The notes: a model not told the origin generated them from the sequence alone. Counted from the first letter of the stretch, positions 18,501 through 26,406 are shown. The stretch is 64,000 nucleotides of DNA from Streptomyces griseosporeus (GCF_014656055.1 NZ_BNBR01000001.1:1054001-1118000); one strand, 5' to 3'. Numbers and translations are program-made.

Positions 18501-18669
18501 ACTCCAGGTGATCGCCGAGGGCATCGAGAAACCGGAGCAGCAGCGGCTGCTGGCGGACATCGGCTGCCGCTTCGGGCAGGGCTTCCTGTTCGCACGACCG
18601 CTGACAGTGGAGGAGAGCGAAGCCGTCCTGCACCACCGCAACGGCGCTCGGCCGAAGCCCCAGGGCTGA
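15535..18669 (+). CDS. Membrane-bound PAS-GGDEF-EAL c-di-GMP turnover protein
   Basis: About 1044 residues. Roughly ten membrane segments fill residues 5-310, a PAS domain starts near 487 ('YFRTLVHNASDVILIV'), GGDEF is intact at 688-692 ('ARLGGDEFAVL') and EAL is intact at 815-817 ('GFEALARW'), with 'DDFGTGFSSLRYL' and a 'KIDKSFI' block completing the EAL signature. Both synthesis and breakdown of c-di-GMP are therefore possible. A GGGGAGG site at 15519-15525 favours GTG 15535; GTG 15529 and a GTG overlapping the epimerase stop at 15313 are alternatives. Its place inside a polysaccharide locus suggests local control of export or synthesis. Confidence 0.9.
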   Translation: MVAARRLMAILIVLVGAATGLYMTTTQLRTAAWAAIGLCGVAAVVIGVRLYRPAHRWPWYALAAGLLSFTAGDTAYNVQEVYLHTPNPFPSPADAFYLAMYPLLTAGLFGLVRYRWMDRDLPSLLDALIITAGLALPVWVYLVQPLARQDGLTWQERAISVAYPLGDILVLAMLVRLLAPSPGARPNRAVRLLVLGTVALLANDIAYGILQMDDAWHVGTLGDSGWVVFYTAWGLAALHPSMAELTEADVPPQSLLPPWRKLALLTAATLVPPLVLVYEERVGRVQDATALAAFSGVLFLLVILRLAVMVVAHRKVVAREQALRDAASPLVAAVWPEEIARACDRAVNALFGPKVPHATRLLSPRDADRLYDRLARTTTWTSGRWVTDRGTASEDDAAALVRHPTLLVPVAALGPELSAQLDGLPHALLCPLIQPSGGSVHGVLLAAGPELNLAEVRGSLELLASHAALASERLALRRQIIRRESEAYFRTLVHNASDVILIVNDDSTVRYASPSAEAVFGTAELAGRQLPDLVAPQERKRVIRTLATLRSLGRQEAHDHWWVEGDKARIEVDVRCRDLRKDPTVGGLVITLRDVTEQRQLEHELTQRAFHDSLTGLPNRTLLLERTQRALLRGRRESTVTCLLFIDLDDFKIVNDTLGHSVGDRLLCAVAERLSATLRRTDTAARLGGDEFAVLMEDAKQPLDAELLAAQVIQRLSRPFQLSVESVSVSASVGVATAMDSTDAEELLALADLALYAAKAAGKRQWRRFQPQQRIRMVRRHDLQLRLDTAIARHEFDLRYQPVVDIRAGEVVGFEALARWPRLGQDAVPPGQFIPLAEETGRISALGAWVLRNSTADIARLQRRVPGLRLPYLSVNVSARQWRDNGFLNEVCRAVESAGLAPHTLQLELTESVLMQRTPQIDALLRALKDLGVSIAVDDFGTGFSSLRYLRDFPIDVLKIDKSFIDEIPSDPQQVALVEGIVHLADTLGLQVIAEGIEKPEQQRLLADIGCRFGQGFLFARPLTVEESEAVLHHRNGARPKPQG

Positions 18670-18687
18670 GCGGACAGGGAGCACATC

Positions 18688-19938
18688 ATGCGCGCAACAG
18701 CGGCCGAACTCCCGGACGTAGGCGCCGACCCCCGCTGGCGCGACCTGGATCACCTGCGGCGCACCAGCCCGATGAGCGACGCGGTCCTCGACGAGGTGCG
18801 CGGCCGGCACATCCGCAGCGGTGACCACTGGATGATCGACTTCGCGTCCTGCAACTACCTGGGCTTCGACTGGGATCCGGAGATCATCGAGGCGATCGAG
18901 CCCGCCGTACGGCGGTGGGGCACCCACCCGAGCTGGTCGCGGCTGATCGGCAACCCGCGGCTGTACCCGGAGATCGAGGAGCGCCTGACCGCGCTCCTCG
19001 GCGCGCCGGACACGCTGCTGCTGCCCACCGCGACCCTGATCCACGCCTCGGTGATCCCGCTCCTGGCCGCCGAGGGCCATGTCTTCGTCGAGGCGCGGGC
19101 CCACAAGACCGTGTACGACGGCGGTGTCTCGGCCCAGGGGCGGGGCGCGACGCTGACCCGCTTCCACGCCGACCGGCCCGAGGAGCTGGAGGGCCTGCTG
19201 CGCGCGGCGAACGGTTCGGGGCCGCGGCTGGTCTGCCTGGACGGCGTCGACAGCATGAGCGGGACCAGCCCGGACCTGCCCCTGCTCGCCCGGATCTGCC
19301 GGGAGCGGGGCGCGACGCTGTACGTGGACGACACGCACGGCTTCGGCGTCATCGGGGAACGCTCGGCCCACGAGACGTGCCCGTACGGCTCGCGCGGCAA
19401 CAGCGTGGTCCGGCACACCGGAGAGAGCTACGACGGCATCGTCCTGGTGGGCGGGTTCTCCAAGGCGTACTCGTCGCTGCTGGCCTTCCTCGCGCTGCCG
19501 CCGCGGCTGAAGGACCGGCTCAAGGTGGCCGCGGGCCCGTACCTGTACTCGGGTCCGTCCCCGACGGCCTCCCTGGCGACCGTGCTCGCGGGTCTGGAGG
19601 TCAACGAACGGCGCGGGGACCTGATCCGCGCCGACCTTCACCGCAAGACGCTCCGCGTCCTCGACCACGTCCGCCGTCTCGGTGTCCACACCCCGGGCGA
19701 GCAGGGCTTCCCGATCGTCGAGCTGCCGCTCGCCGACAGCGCGGACCTGGACGACGTCGTGCGGTTGCTGTGGGACCGGGGCATCTACGTGACGGTCGCG
19801 GCCTATCCGCTGGTCCCGCGCGACCGGGTCGGCTTCCGCATCCAGCTCACGGCGCTCAACTCCGACGAGGACATCGACCGGCTCAACGACACGCTGAGCC
19901 TGCTCGCCGAGCGCTCCGTCCTGCGTCCGCGGGAGTGA
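18688..19938 (+). CDS. Alpha-oxoamine synthase (CqsA/KBL/AONS-like PLP enzyme)
   Basis: 416 residues of fold-type I PLP enzymes. Visible are 'DFASCNYLGF' (residues 51-60), 'ARAHKTVYDG' with the ring-stacking His, 'YVDDTHGFGVIG' and the PLP Lys259 in 'GGFSKAYSS'. Family members condense an acyl-CoA or acyl-ACP with an amino acid to give an alpha-aminoketone: AONS for biotin, serine palmitoyltransferase for sphingoid bases, CqsA for a signalling ketone. No biotin or sphingolipid genes are nearby. It follows the c-di-GMP protein by 18 bases and precedes a methyltransferase by 7, so the pair may make a methylated aminoketone lipid or signal. Confidence 0.82.
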   Translation: MRATAAELPDVGADPRWRDLDHLRRTSPMSDAVLDEVRGRHIRSGDHWMIDFASCNYLGFDWDPEIIEAIEPAVRRWGTHPSWSRLIGNPRLYPEIEERLTALLGAPDTLLLPTATLIHASVIPLLAAEGHVFVEARAHKTVYDGGVSAQGRGATLTRFHADRPEELEGLLRAANGSGPRLVCLDGVDSMSGTSPDLPLLARICRERGATLYVDDTHGFGVIGERSAHETCPYGSRGNSVVRHTGESYDGIVLVGGFSKAYSSLLAFLALPPRLKDRLKVAAGPYLYSGPSPTASLATVLAGLEVNERRGDLIRADLHRKTLRVLDHVRRLGVHTPGEQGFPIVELPLADSADLDDVVRLLWDRGIYVTVAAYPLVPRDRVGFRIQLTALNSDEDIDRLNDTLSLLAERSVLRPRE

Positions 19939-19945
19939 GCCCGCC

Positions 19946-20728
19946 GTGCCCGCGCCCCGGCGCACCTCCGAGCCGGTCCGCAACGACGACGTGGACTGGG
20001 ACCGCTGGCCCGTCGAGGACTACCTCGCCGAGAACTACCGCACCCTGCACCCGAGCGACGCGGCGGTCATCGCCCACCACGCGGCGTTCTACCGCACGCT
20101 CCCACCGGGGAGCATCGCCCGCGCGGTGGAGTTCGGCGCGGGACCCAACCTGTACCCGCTGATGCTGGCCGCCGCCGTGAGCCGCCGGGTCGACGCCGTG
20201 GAGGCGGGCGCCGCCAACGTGGCCTATCTGCGGCGGCAGCTGCACCGCGGGCCCGACGCGGAGTGGCGGCCGTTCCACGCGCTGTGCCGCCAGCTCCTGC
20301 CCGCGCTGCCGGCGACACCGGCGCGGACGCTGGCGCCGGTGCGGGTCGTCCACGGCGACGTCCGGGCCGTACCACCGGGGACGTACGGGCTGGCGTCGAT
20401 GCACTTCGTGGCGGAGAGCGTGACCGAGGACCGCGCGGAGTTCGAGGCGCTGTGCCGGACGTTCGCGGCGTCCGTCGCGCCGGGCGGACACCTGGTCGCC
20501 GCGTTCATGGAGAACATGCCCACGTACCGGATCGGCCGCGCCTCGCTCTGGCCGGGCTGCCCGGTGGACGCGGACACCGTCAGGTCGGTGTTCGCACCGC
20601 TGACCGAGGAGCCCGCGGTGACCCGGATCGACGCCGATCCGACGCTGCCGGACTACGGCGACTCCGGGATGGTGCTGATGACAGCGCGGACAGCAGGTAC
20701 GCCGTCTCGGCCAGCGCGGCGTGGCTGA
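19946..20728 (+). CDS. SAM-dependent methyltransferase, NNMT/PNMT/TEMT-like
   Basis: 260 residues. It has an N-terminal 'WDRWPVEDYLAENYRTL' segment typical of NNMT/PNMT-like methyltransferases, SAM motif I 'AVEFGAGPNLYP', and 'YGLASMHFVAESVTEDR' as the motif IV region. Such enzymes methylate amines or pyridines. It is 7 bases downstream of the alpha-oxoamine synthase, so N-methylation of an aminoketone product is a reasonable guess. The 3' end runs 149 bases antisense into the GH15 gene at 20580; the last 20 or so residues, rich in Arg/Pro/Thr, look less conserved. Confidence 0.8.
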   Translation: MPAPRRTSEPVRNDDVDWDRWPVEDYLAENYRTLHPSDAAVIAHHAAFYRTLPPGSIARAVEFGAGPNLYPLMLAAAVSRRVDAVEAGAANVAYLRRQLHRGPDAEWRPFHALCRQLLPALPATPARTLAPVRVVHGDVRAVPPGTYGLASMHFVAESVTEDRAEFEALCRTFAASVAPGGHLVAAFMENMPTYRIGRASLWPGCPVDADTVRSVFAPLTEEPAVTRIDADPTLPDYGDSGMVLMTARTAGTPSRPARRG

Positions 20729-22466
20729 CGGCCTGCGGGACGTTCCCCCGTTGCCGCCGGGCCGCCGGATCCCACTGTTCCGCCAGCAGTCCGACGTCGT
20801 TCCGGACGGCGAGGACCCGCTCGAAGGCCTCGCGCGCCTCAGGGACATGGCCGGTCGCGGCCAGGGCGTCCGCGTACCACAGGGAGGAGGAGACGAACGC
20901 CCCTTCACGACCGGCCATGCCGTCCACGGTGTGCACCCCGTCACCGCCCGGCGTGTAACGGTGCAGGAACCCGCCCTCGTCGAGGGCCCGCACGGCCCGC
21001 ACGGTGCCGCGCACCCGCCGGTCGGCGGCGGGCAGGAAGCCGACCCGGGGCATCAGCAGGGCAGCGGCGTCCAGGGCGCCGGAGCCGTAGTACTGGACGA
21101 AGGACTGCTGCTCCGGGTCCCAGCCCTTCCGGCAGACCTCGCGGTGCACCTGCTGCCGCATCGCGCGCCACTGGCCCGAGGAGCCGTTGCGGCCGAGCAG
21201 CTCGCCCATGCGCAGCGCACGGTCGGCGGCCACCCAGGCCATGACCTTGGAATGCACGAACTGCCGCCGGGGGCCGCGGACCTGCCACAGTCCCTGGTCG
21301 GGCTCGTGCCAGTGCCGAAGCAAAAACCCCATCAGCACCTCGACCAGTTCCCAGACATGCGCGGGCAGCGGAACACCCGCTCGCAGAGCCACGTACAGGG
21401 CGTCGAGGACCTCGCCGTACACGTCGAGCTGGAACTGGCCCGCCGGAAGACAGCCGAACCGGACCGGCTGTGACTCCTCGTAGCCGGGCAGCCAGTCGGC
21501 CTCGGTCTCCGGCAGCAGGCGCTGCCCGCCGAGGCCGTAGACGGCCTGGAGCCCTGCGGGGTCACCGGCGACGGCACGCACCAGCCAGTCCAGCCATGCC
21601 ACTGCCTCCTCGCGGTGGCCACCGCGCAGCAGGCAGGCCTGGGCCAGGGTGGAGTCGCGCAGCCAGCAGTGCCGGTGGTCGAAGTTGCGCTGCCCGCCGA
21701 CGCACGCGGGCAGCGACGTGGTGGGGGCGGCGACGATTCCTCCGGTGGGCGCGTACGTGAGGGCTTTGAGCGTGATCAGGGACCGTACGACGGCGTCCCG
21801 CCACTCTCCCTGGTAGGTGCAGCGCCCGGCCCAGCCGCGCCAGAAACCGGCCGTCTCCTTCAGCAGGGTCTCGGCAGGCACAGCGAGGGTCACCGGAGGC
21901 TCGGGGAGGTGGGAGGGTGCCCAGGCCAGCGTGAGGGCCAGCCGGCGGTGCGCGGGTACGGTGAACTCGGCGACGGTGGTGTCCTCGCGGCCGTGCAGGT
22001 GCAGCGGCCCGTCGGCGCTCATCCAGACGGCGTCCGGCCCTGCGACGGAGATGGTGCAGCCTTCGCGGACGCGCACCCATGGCACCACGCGCCCCTGATG
22101 GAAGCGCAGCCGCAGCTCGCTGCGCAGCCGGACGGCCCCCGACAGGCCCTCCACCACGCGCACCAGGCAGGGCATGCCCCCGCGCGGCGGCATGAAGTCG
22201 GTGATCCGCACAGCGCCGTCCGGTGTCTCCCACCACGTGTCCAGCACCAGGGTGTCCTGCCGGTACGCCCGGCGGGTACAGACCGGCGCCGCGTCCGCGG
22301 GAGCCAACCGCCAGCAGCCGTTGCCAGGGTCTCCGAGCAGCGCGGCCATGCAGGCCGGCGAGTCGAACCGGGGCAGGCACAGCCAGTCGACCGATCCGCT
22401 GCGGCCGACCATCGCGGCCGTCTCCATATCGCTGAGGAGGGCGTACTCCTCGATGGGCGGGCTCAC
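20580..22466 (-). CDS. GH15-family glucoamylase/trehalase-like protein with Gln in the WExR motif
   Basis: 628 residues from GTG 22466, chosen because AGGAGG ends six bases upstream; a longer ATG start would place the operator inside the gene. It has the N-terminal beta domain ('DWLCLPRFDSPA'), then an (alpha/alpha)6 barrel with 'HCWLRDSTLA' and 'LDVYGEVLDAL'. Bacterial GH15 enzymes normally read G-I-W-E-V-R-G at the presumed acid site; here it is 'PDQGLWQVRG', with Gln at residue 395. 'GLLAEQWDP' keeps the second Glu region. The protein may be inactive, altered or a binding protein. It is governed by dyad promoter A and divergent from a CapD gene. Confidence 0.85.
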   Translation of the reverse strand: MSPPIEEYALLSDMETAAMVGRSGSVDWLCLPRFDSPACMAALLGDPGNGCWRLAPADAAPVCTRRAYRQDTLVLDTWWETPDGAVRITDFMPPRGGMPCLVRVVEGLSGAVRLRSELRLRFHQGRVVPWVRVREGCTISVAGPDAVWMSADGPLHLHGREDTTVAEFTVPAHRRLALTLAWAPSHLPEPPVTLAVPAETLLKETAGFWRGWAGRCTYQGEWRDAVVRSLITLKALTYAPTGGIVAAPTTSLPACVGGQRNFDHRHCWLRDSTLAQACLLRGGHREEAVAWLDWLVRAVAGDPAGLQAVYGLGGQRLLPETEADWLPGYEESQPVRFGCLPAGQFQLDVYGEVLDALYVALRAGVPLPAHVWELVEVLMGFLLRHWHEPDQGLWQVRGPRRQFVHSKVMAWVAADRALRMGELLGRNGSSGQWRAMRQQVHREVCRKGWDPEQQSFVQYYGSGALDAAALLMPRVGFLPAADRRVRGTVRAVRALDEGGFLHRYTPGGDGVHTVDGMAGREGAFVSSSLWYADALAATGHVPEAREAFERVLAVRNDVGLLAEQWDPAARRQRGNVPQAVSHAALAETAYLLSALSSAPSRSRRSPAASDRRRSGSPRAPRSAVRTPT

Positions 22467-22480
22467 GATCACCCTCCTGC

Positions 22481-22532
22481 GTACGTTTACAACGTATATA
22501 TACAGATTCGTCGCGATTGCCCCGAAAGTCAA
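22481..22532 (-). promoter_or_regulatory. Dyad promoter A (drives the GH15 gene)
   Basis: On the minus strand: TTGACT (22532-22527), a 17-base spacer, GAATCT (22509-22504), then directly the 23-bp dyad (22503-22481) with left arm GTATATATACG, one base, and right arm TGTAAACGTAC. The AGGAGG of the GH15 gene follows within a few bases. The expected transcription start falls inside the dyad, so a bound protein would block initiation. Confidence 0.75.
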
Positions 22533-22536
22533 TATC

Positions 22537-22587
22537 TTGACTAACGCGCCCGATCGGTGGAATTGTACGCATACGGCGTAAACATAC
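22537..22587 (+). promoter_or_regulatory. Dyad promoter E (drives the stand-alone capD gene)
   Basis: TTGACT at 22537-22542, an 18-base spacer, AATTGT at 22561-22566, and the dyad at 22565-22587 with left arm GTACGCATACG, one base, and right arm CGTAAACATAC. Its -35 stands back to back with that of promoter A, separated by only four bases (AGTCAA-tatc-TTGACT), so the two polymerases may compete. The gene's GAGGAGG site is at about 22603-22609. Confidence 0.72.
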
Positions 22588-22615
22588 AGAGGGGCACCTC
22601 TCTGAGGAGGCCGTC

Positions 22616-24082
22616 ATGACGGCACAGCAGACCGTCGGCATGCGTACCTTGGTGATAGGTGCCGGCGAAGCCGGGCGAGCGCTGGTCCGCGATCTTCAGC
22701 GCGACGCACGCCACGGGCTGCGGCCGGTCGCCCTGCTGGACGACGACCCGGCCAAGCGGCATGTGGCCGGGCTGGACGTACTGGGCGGCCTCGACGACAC
22801 CGCGGCGGTGGTCCTGAAGCACCGCATCCAAGTCGTCGTGGTCGCCATCCCGGGACTCGCCCCACGCCGGTTCCGGCAGGTCGCCCTCGCGGCGGAGGCC
22901 TGCGGGGCGAGCGTGCGCCACCTGCCGTCCTACGTCGCCGCGCTGCGCCGTGACGTGGTCGGCGGCGATCTGGACGCGGTGGACGTCCGCCGGCTGACCG
23001 GCCGCGGCGCGATCGCCGTGACCCGGCCCGGCACCGGCGCCGTCATCGCCGGCCGGCGCGTGCTGGTGACCGGAGCGGGCGGATCGATCGGCAGCGAGCT
23101 GTGCCGACAGGTACGTCGCCTCCAGCCGAGCCGGCTGTTCCTCCTCGATCACGACGAGTCCCATCTGCAACGGCTCGGGCTGGAACTGTACGGCTCCGCC
23201 CTCCACGGCGACGACATCGTCATCTCGGACATCCGCGACCGGGCGCGGATCGACCAGGTGTTCGCCGAGCTACGCCCCGACGTGGTCTTCCACGCGGCCG
23301 CGCACAAGCACCTGCCGCTGCTGGAGCGTCACCCTTGCGAGGGGGTGAAGTCCAATGTGACCGGCACCGACAACGTCGTACGCGCCGCGCTCGCCGTGCA
23401 GGCGGAGCGCTTCGTGCTCATCTCCACCGACAAGGCCGCCGACCCGGTCTCGGTGCTCGGGGCGACCAAACGGGTGGCCGAGCTCATCGTGCAGGACCGG
23501 GCGGGCGCCTCCACCGTGCTGACGTCGGTGCGGTTCGGCAACGTACTCGGCAGCCGCGGGTCGCTGCTCACCGTGCTGGCGGAGCAGCTCGGCTCGGGCC
23601 GGGCGGTGACGGTGACCCATCCGGACGTCGCGCGGTTCTTCATGACCGTGTCGGAGGCCGTCGGACTGGTCCTGGAAGCGGCCAGGATGGCGAGGGGCGG
23701 CGAGGTGTTCGTCCTCGACATGGGCGAGCAGGTACGCATCCTCGACCTGGTGCGCACCGTCGCGCAGGCGCTGCATGTGCCCGACCCGGAGATCGAGTTC
23801 ACCGGGCTGCAGGCGGGCGAGAAGCTGCGCGAGACGCTGTTCGCCGAGCACGAGGTGCACCTGCCCACCCGCCACCCGCGCATCCACGCCGCCGCACCGA
23901 CCTCCCGGGACGAGGTCGCCACGGCGCTCGGCTGCCTGCCTGCCCTGTACGCCGCGGCGGACACCAACGACCGTGCGGAAGTACGGCGGCTGCTCGCCCG
24001 GATGCTGCCCGGATTCCCCGCGCAGGCCCAGGTCAGGGAGCGGACTCAGGAAGGGGAAAGAGCTCGTGTGGTGCCAGGTTGA
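22616..24082 (+). CDS. CapD-type nucleotide-sugar 4,6-dehydratase/epimerase, soluble form
   Basis: 488 residues. It has an N-terminal CoA-binding-like Rossmann domain ('TLVIGAGEAGRALV', residues 11-24) and a C-terminal extended SDR domain with 'TGAGGSIGSEL' (152-162) and 'STDKAADPVSVLGATKR', the S-T-D-K active-site block. PglF/FlaA1 relatives make UDP-4-keto-6-deoxy sugars and usually begin with four membrane helices; these are absent here. It is closely similar to the C-terminal half of the protein at 37204-39879. The 3' end overlaps the convergent lipoprotein gene by 50 bases. Confidence 0.88.
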   Translation: MTAQQTVGMRTLVIGAGEAGRALVRDLQRDARHGLRPVALLDDDPAKRHVAGLDVLGGLDDTAAVVLKHRIQVVVVAIPGLAPRRFRQVALAAEACGASVRHLPSYVAALRRDVVGGDLDAVDVRRLTGRGAIAVTRPGTGAVIAGRRVLVTGAGGSIGSELCRQVRRLQPSRLFLLDHDESHLQRLGLELYGSALHGDDIVISDIRDRARIDQVFAELRPDVVFHAAAHKHLPLLERHPCEGVKSNVTGTDNVVRAALAVQAERFVLISTDKAADPVSVLGATKRVAELIVQDRAGASTVLTSVRFGNVLGSRGSLLTVLAEQLGSGRAVTVTHPDVARFFMTVSEAVGLVLEAARMARGGEVFVLDMGEQVRILDLVRTVAQALHVPDPEIEFTGLQAGEKLRETLFAEHEVHLPTRHPRIHAAAPTSRDEVATALGCLPALYAAADTNDRAEVRRLLARMLPGFPAQAQVRERTQEGERARVVPG

Positions 24083-24893
24083 GCCTGCGCAGAACCTTGA
24101 GCAGGTCAGGATGGTCCGCCAGGCGGCCGCCCGCGTACTCCCAGGCGAACGTCAGCTGCCCCTCCCAGTCGGAACGCTGCCACTGGGCGATCATGCCGCT
24201 CAGCTCGTCGGCCGTGGGCCAGCGCCACTGCTCGAAGGAGAACGCCTGGAGCATGCCCATGTAGCGGGTGACCCCGGCTTCCCGCAGCCGGGCGATGGCG
24301 TTCGGGATCTTCGACCAGTCGCAGGGCTTGCCGACCAGGCAGGGATAGACGTCGACGCTCATCACGTCCGTCGTGCCGCGGAAATCGGCGAACTGGTTCG
24401 GGTCGTCGACGTTGACGAGCGTGAAGCGGTCGGTGTCCGGGTCGAGGGATCGCACCAGGGCCGCCCGCTCGCGGACGTCGGCGGCGGCCTGGGGGCAGTT
24501 GAGATTGGTGTTCGGCTCGTCCGCCACGAAGTAGCCCGCGACCCGGGTCGACCCGGCGAGACCGTAGCGCTCGAACTGCTTCTTGACCTCGTCGTCGCTC
24601 CACTTCCAGCCGCAGTTCTCCTTGTCGTAGCCGCCCAGCCAGACCAGCGCCCGCTGGCCCGCGGGAGTCTCGTCGAGATGGGCGGGATTGACGTCGGCGA
24701 GGCTGTAGCCGTAGCGGGCCGTGTCCTGGTCGTGGGTGTTGAGGGCCACGGACGGGAACGGGGCCGCTCGCTCCGGCGGACGGTCCGGCGACTGGGGGCA
24801 TCCGGCGGCGAGCGAGCCGGCCACCAGGACTCCGACCACGGCCAGGACGTGGCGCCTGCGCGGCCGTCGGCCCCGGGTCTCGGAGTCGGTCAT
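24033..24893 (-). CDS. Lipoprotein, possibly a TIM-barrel glycoside-hydrolase-like protein
   Basis: 286 residues from ATG 24893 (a GGGAG site sits about eight bases upstream; ATG 24899 is an alternative). An Arg-rich n-region and hydrophobic stretch end in the lipobox 'SLAAGC', so the protein should be exported and lipid-anchored. The mature part contains 'VAGYFVADEPN', 'VDVYPCLVG' and 'LTFAWEYAGG', which resemble strand ends of (beta/alpha)8 hydrolases, but no catalytic pair can be assigned with certainty. It is divergent from the Wzz-like gene by 91 bases and could trim or process the polysaccharide outside the cell. Confidence 0.65.
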   Translation of the reverse strand: MTDSETRGRRPRRRHVLAVVGVLVAGSLAAGCPQSPDRPPERAAPFPSVALNTHDQDTARYGYSLADVNPAHLDETPAGQRALVWLGGYDKENCGWKWSDDEVKKQFERYGLAGSTRVAGYFVADEPNTNLNCPQAAADVRERAALVRSLDPDTDRFTLVNVDDPNQFADFRGTTDVMSVDVYPCLVGKPCDWSKIPNAIARLREAGVTRYMGMLQAFSFEQWRWPTADELSGMIAQWQRSDWEGQLTFAWEYAGGRLADHPDLLKVLRRLNLAPHELFPLPESAP

Positions 24894-24984
24894 CGGCATG
24901 TCTCCCTCGGACGTCGGGACACCCTCACACCGATCATCGCCCCCCGCGCACGGATGCGCCTTTTCCGACCGTAAGGGACACGTC

Positions 24985-26406
24985 ATGGAATTCAACGAAG
25001 CCGTGCGGCGCACCCTCGGCGGCCACTGGCGGCTGCTCGTCGTGTTCGTGCTGCTGCCCATGCTGCTGGTGGGCGCGTTCGAGCTGCGCGACGCACGGGC
25101 CTACGTCTCCACGGCGCGTGTCCAGGCCTCCGCCACGCTGCCCACCACCGACGTGCAGGCCAACGCCATGCTGAGCCGCGTACGGGCCGTCGCCACCAGT
25201 GGTTCCGTGGTCAAGGCCGCCCTGAAGAAGTCCCGGGTCGACGACCGCAGCCAGAGCCAGGTGGGCCACGAGACGACGGTCTCCCGGCTCGGCGGCTCCG
25301 CGGTGTTCAATCTCAAGGTCACCGACCCCGACCCGCGTACGGCGGAGAAGCTCGCCGGGGCGCTGTCCGAGGAGCTGGTGGCGTTCTTCAACGGTTCGGG
25401 GAACGTGCTCGTCACCCAGCTGACCGACCGCGAGCGCGCACTGCAGCAGGAGCGGCTGCGCGTCGCGGCGAAGCTGCCGCAGGCCGCGGACGAGGCGGAG
25501 GCCGGCCGACTGACCGCCCAGCTGGGCTCCATCGACCAGCAGATCCTCGACGTGCAGAGCTCGCTGCGCGCCGCGCAGGCCGCCGGGCTCGGCGACCGGA
25601 CGGCCTCGCTGCTGTCCTCCGCCTCCGACGCCACGCCGGTACCCCCGCTGTCCGTCATCCGCCTGGCTCTGGCCGGGGCGATGGGACTGGTGGCCGGGCT
25701 GCTGGTGGCGGCTCTGCTGGAGGTCGTCCGGCCGCACGTGGCCGGACAGGGCGCCTTCGGCCGTGAGCTCGGCGCCCCGGTGCTGGGCAGGCTCGGCACG
25801 ACCGGCCGCCGGTGGCACCGGGCCGACCCCGACGCGCCGCCCACGGTCGACGCCGACACTCTCGTCACGCTGCGCCGGGCCGCCGCCCGCCGCCGCGTGG
25901 GAACGCTCGTCCTGACCGGGCCGGCCCCCGACGCCTGGCTGGCGGCCCTGGCACGGGATCTGGAGTCCCGGCTCGGCGGCGCCCACGGCACGACGCCGCG
26001 CGCCGGACGGGCCGGCCCGTGGTCTCCGGCGGCACCCTCCGAATCCCCGGCAGCGGCGGAAGCCGCCGGGCCCGCGGACAGCAACGGCGGCCGCAGAGAC
26101 GCCGGCGGCGGCCTCGGCGCGCTCGCCGGCATGGGCTCGGCCACGGCGGTCCGCGACGAACCGGTGCAGACCGACGGCCGTGTCAAGGTGGCCGCCGCGG
26201 CTCGCGCCGCCGCGCTCCGGGTGCGCGCGTTGCACCAGGTCGACGATGTCTCCGACAGCGGCAGGTACGGCCTGGTTCCCGTGGAGCCCGCGCTCCCGGA
26301 CTACGCGGAGCTGCGCCGCGTACAGGACGTTCTCGCGACGACCGGCTGGCCGGTCGTCGGAGTGCTCGCCGACCCCGTCCGCCGCCATCGCTCACGACCG
26401 AGGTGA
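24985..26406 (+). CDS. Wzz-like polysaccharide co-polymerase with degenerate kinase-like tail
   Basis: 473 residues. Two membrane helices (about 18-36 and 228-252) frame an extracytoplasmic, helix-rich segment with a coiled-coil-like stretch ('RALQQERLRVAAKLPQAADE'), the layout of polysaccharide chain-length regulators. The cytoplasmic tail (about 255-473) looks like the BY-kinase position, but no Walker A is visible and the middle is Ala/Gly/Pro-rich, so kinase activity is unlikely. It begins the ten-gene plus-strand operon that runs to 36166. AAGGGA precedes the ATG. Its stop overlaps the next start by one base. Confidence 0.78.
   Translation: MEFNEAVRRTLGGHWRLLVVFVLLPMLLVGAFELRDARAYVSTARVQASATLPTTDVQANAMLSRVRAVATSGSVVKAALKKSRVDDRSQSQVGHETTVSRLGGSAVFNLKVTDPDPRTAEKLAGALSEELVAFFNGSGNVLVTQLTDRERALQQERLRVAAKLPQAADEAEAGRLTAQLGSIDQQILDVQSSLRAAQAAGLGDRTASLLSSASDATPVPPLSVIRLALAGAMGLVAGLLVAALLEVVRPHVAGQGAFGRELGAPVLGRLGTTGRRWHRADPDAPPTVDADTLVTLRRAAARRRVGTLVLTGPAPDAWLAALARDLESRLGGAHGTTPRAGRAGPWSPAAPSESPAAAEAAGPADSNGGRRDAGGGLGALAGMGSATAVRDEPVQTDGRVKVAAAARAAALRVRALHQVDDVSDSGRYGLVPVEPALPDYAELRRVQDVLATTGWPVVGVLADPVRRHRSRPR

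Noticed and set aside
22467..22532. Longer GH15 start at 22532
   Set aside because: It would place the dyad and -10 inside the coding region; the AGGAGG six bases before GTG 22466 gives a better start.
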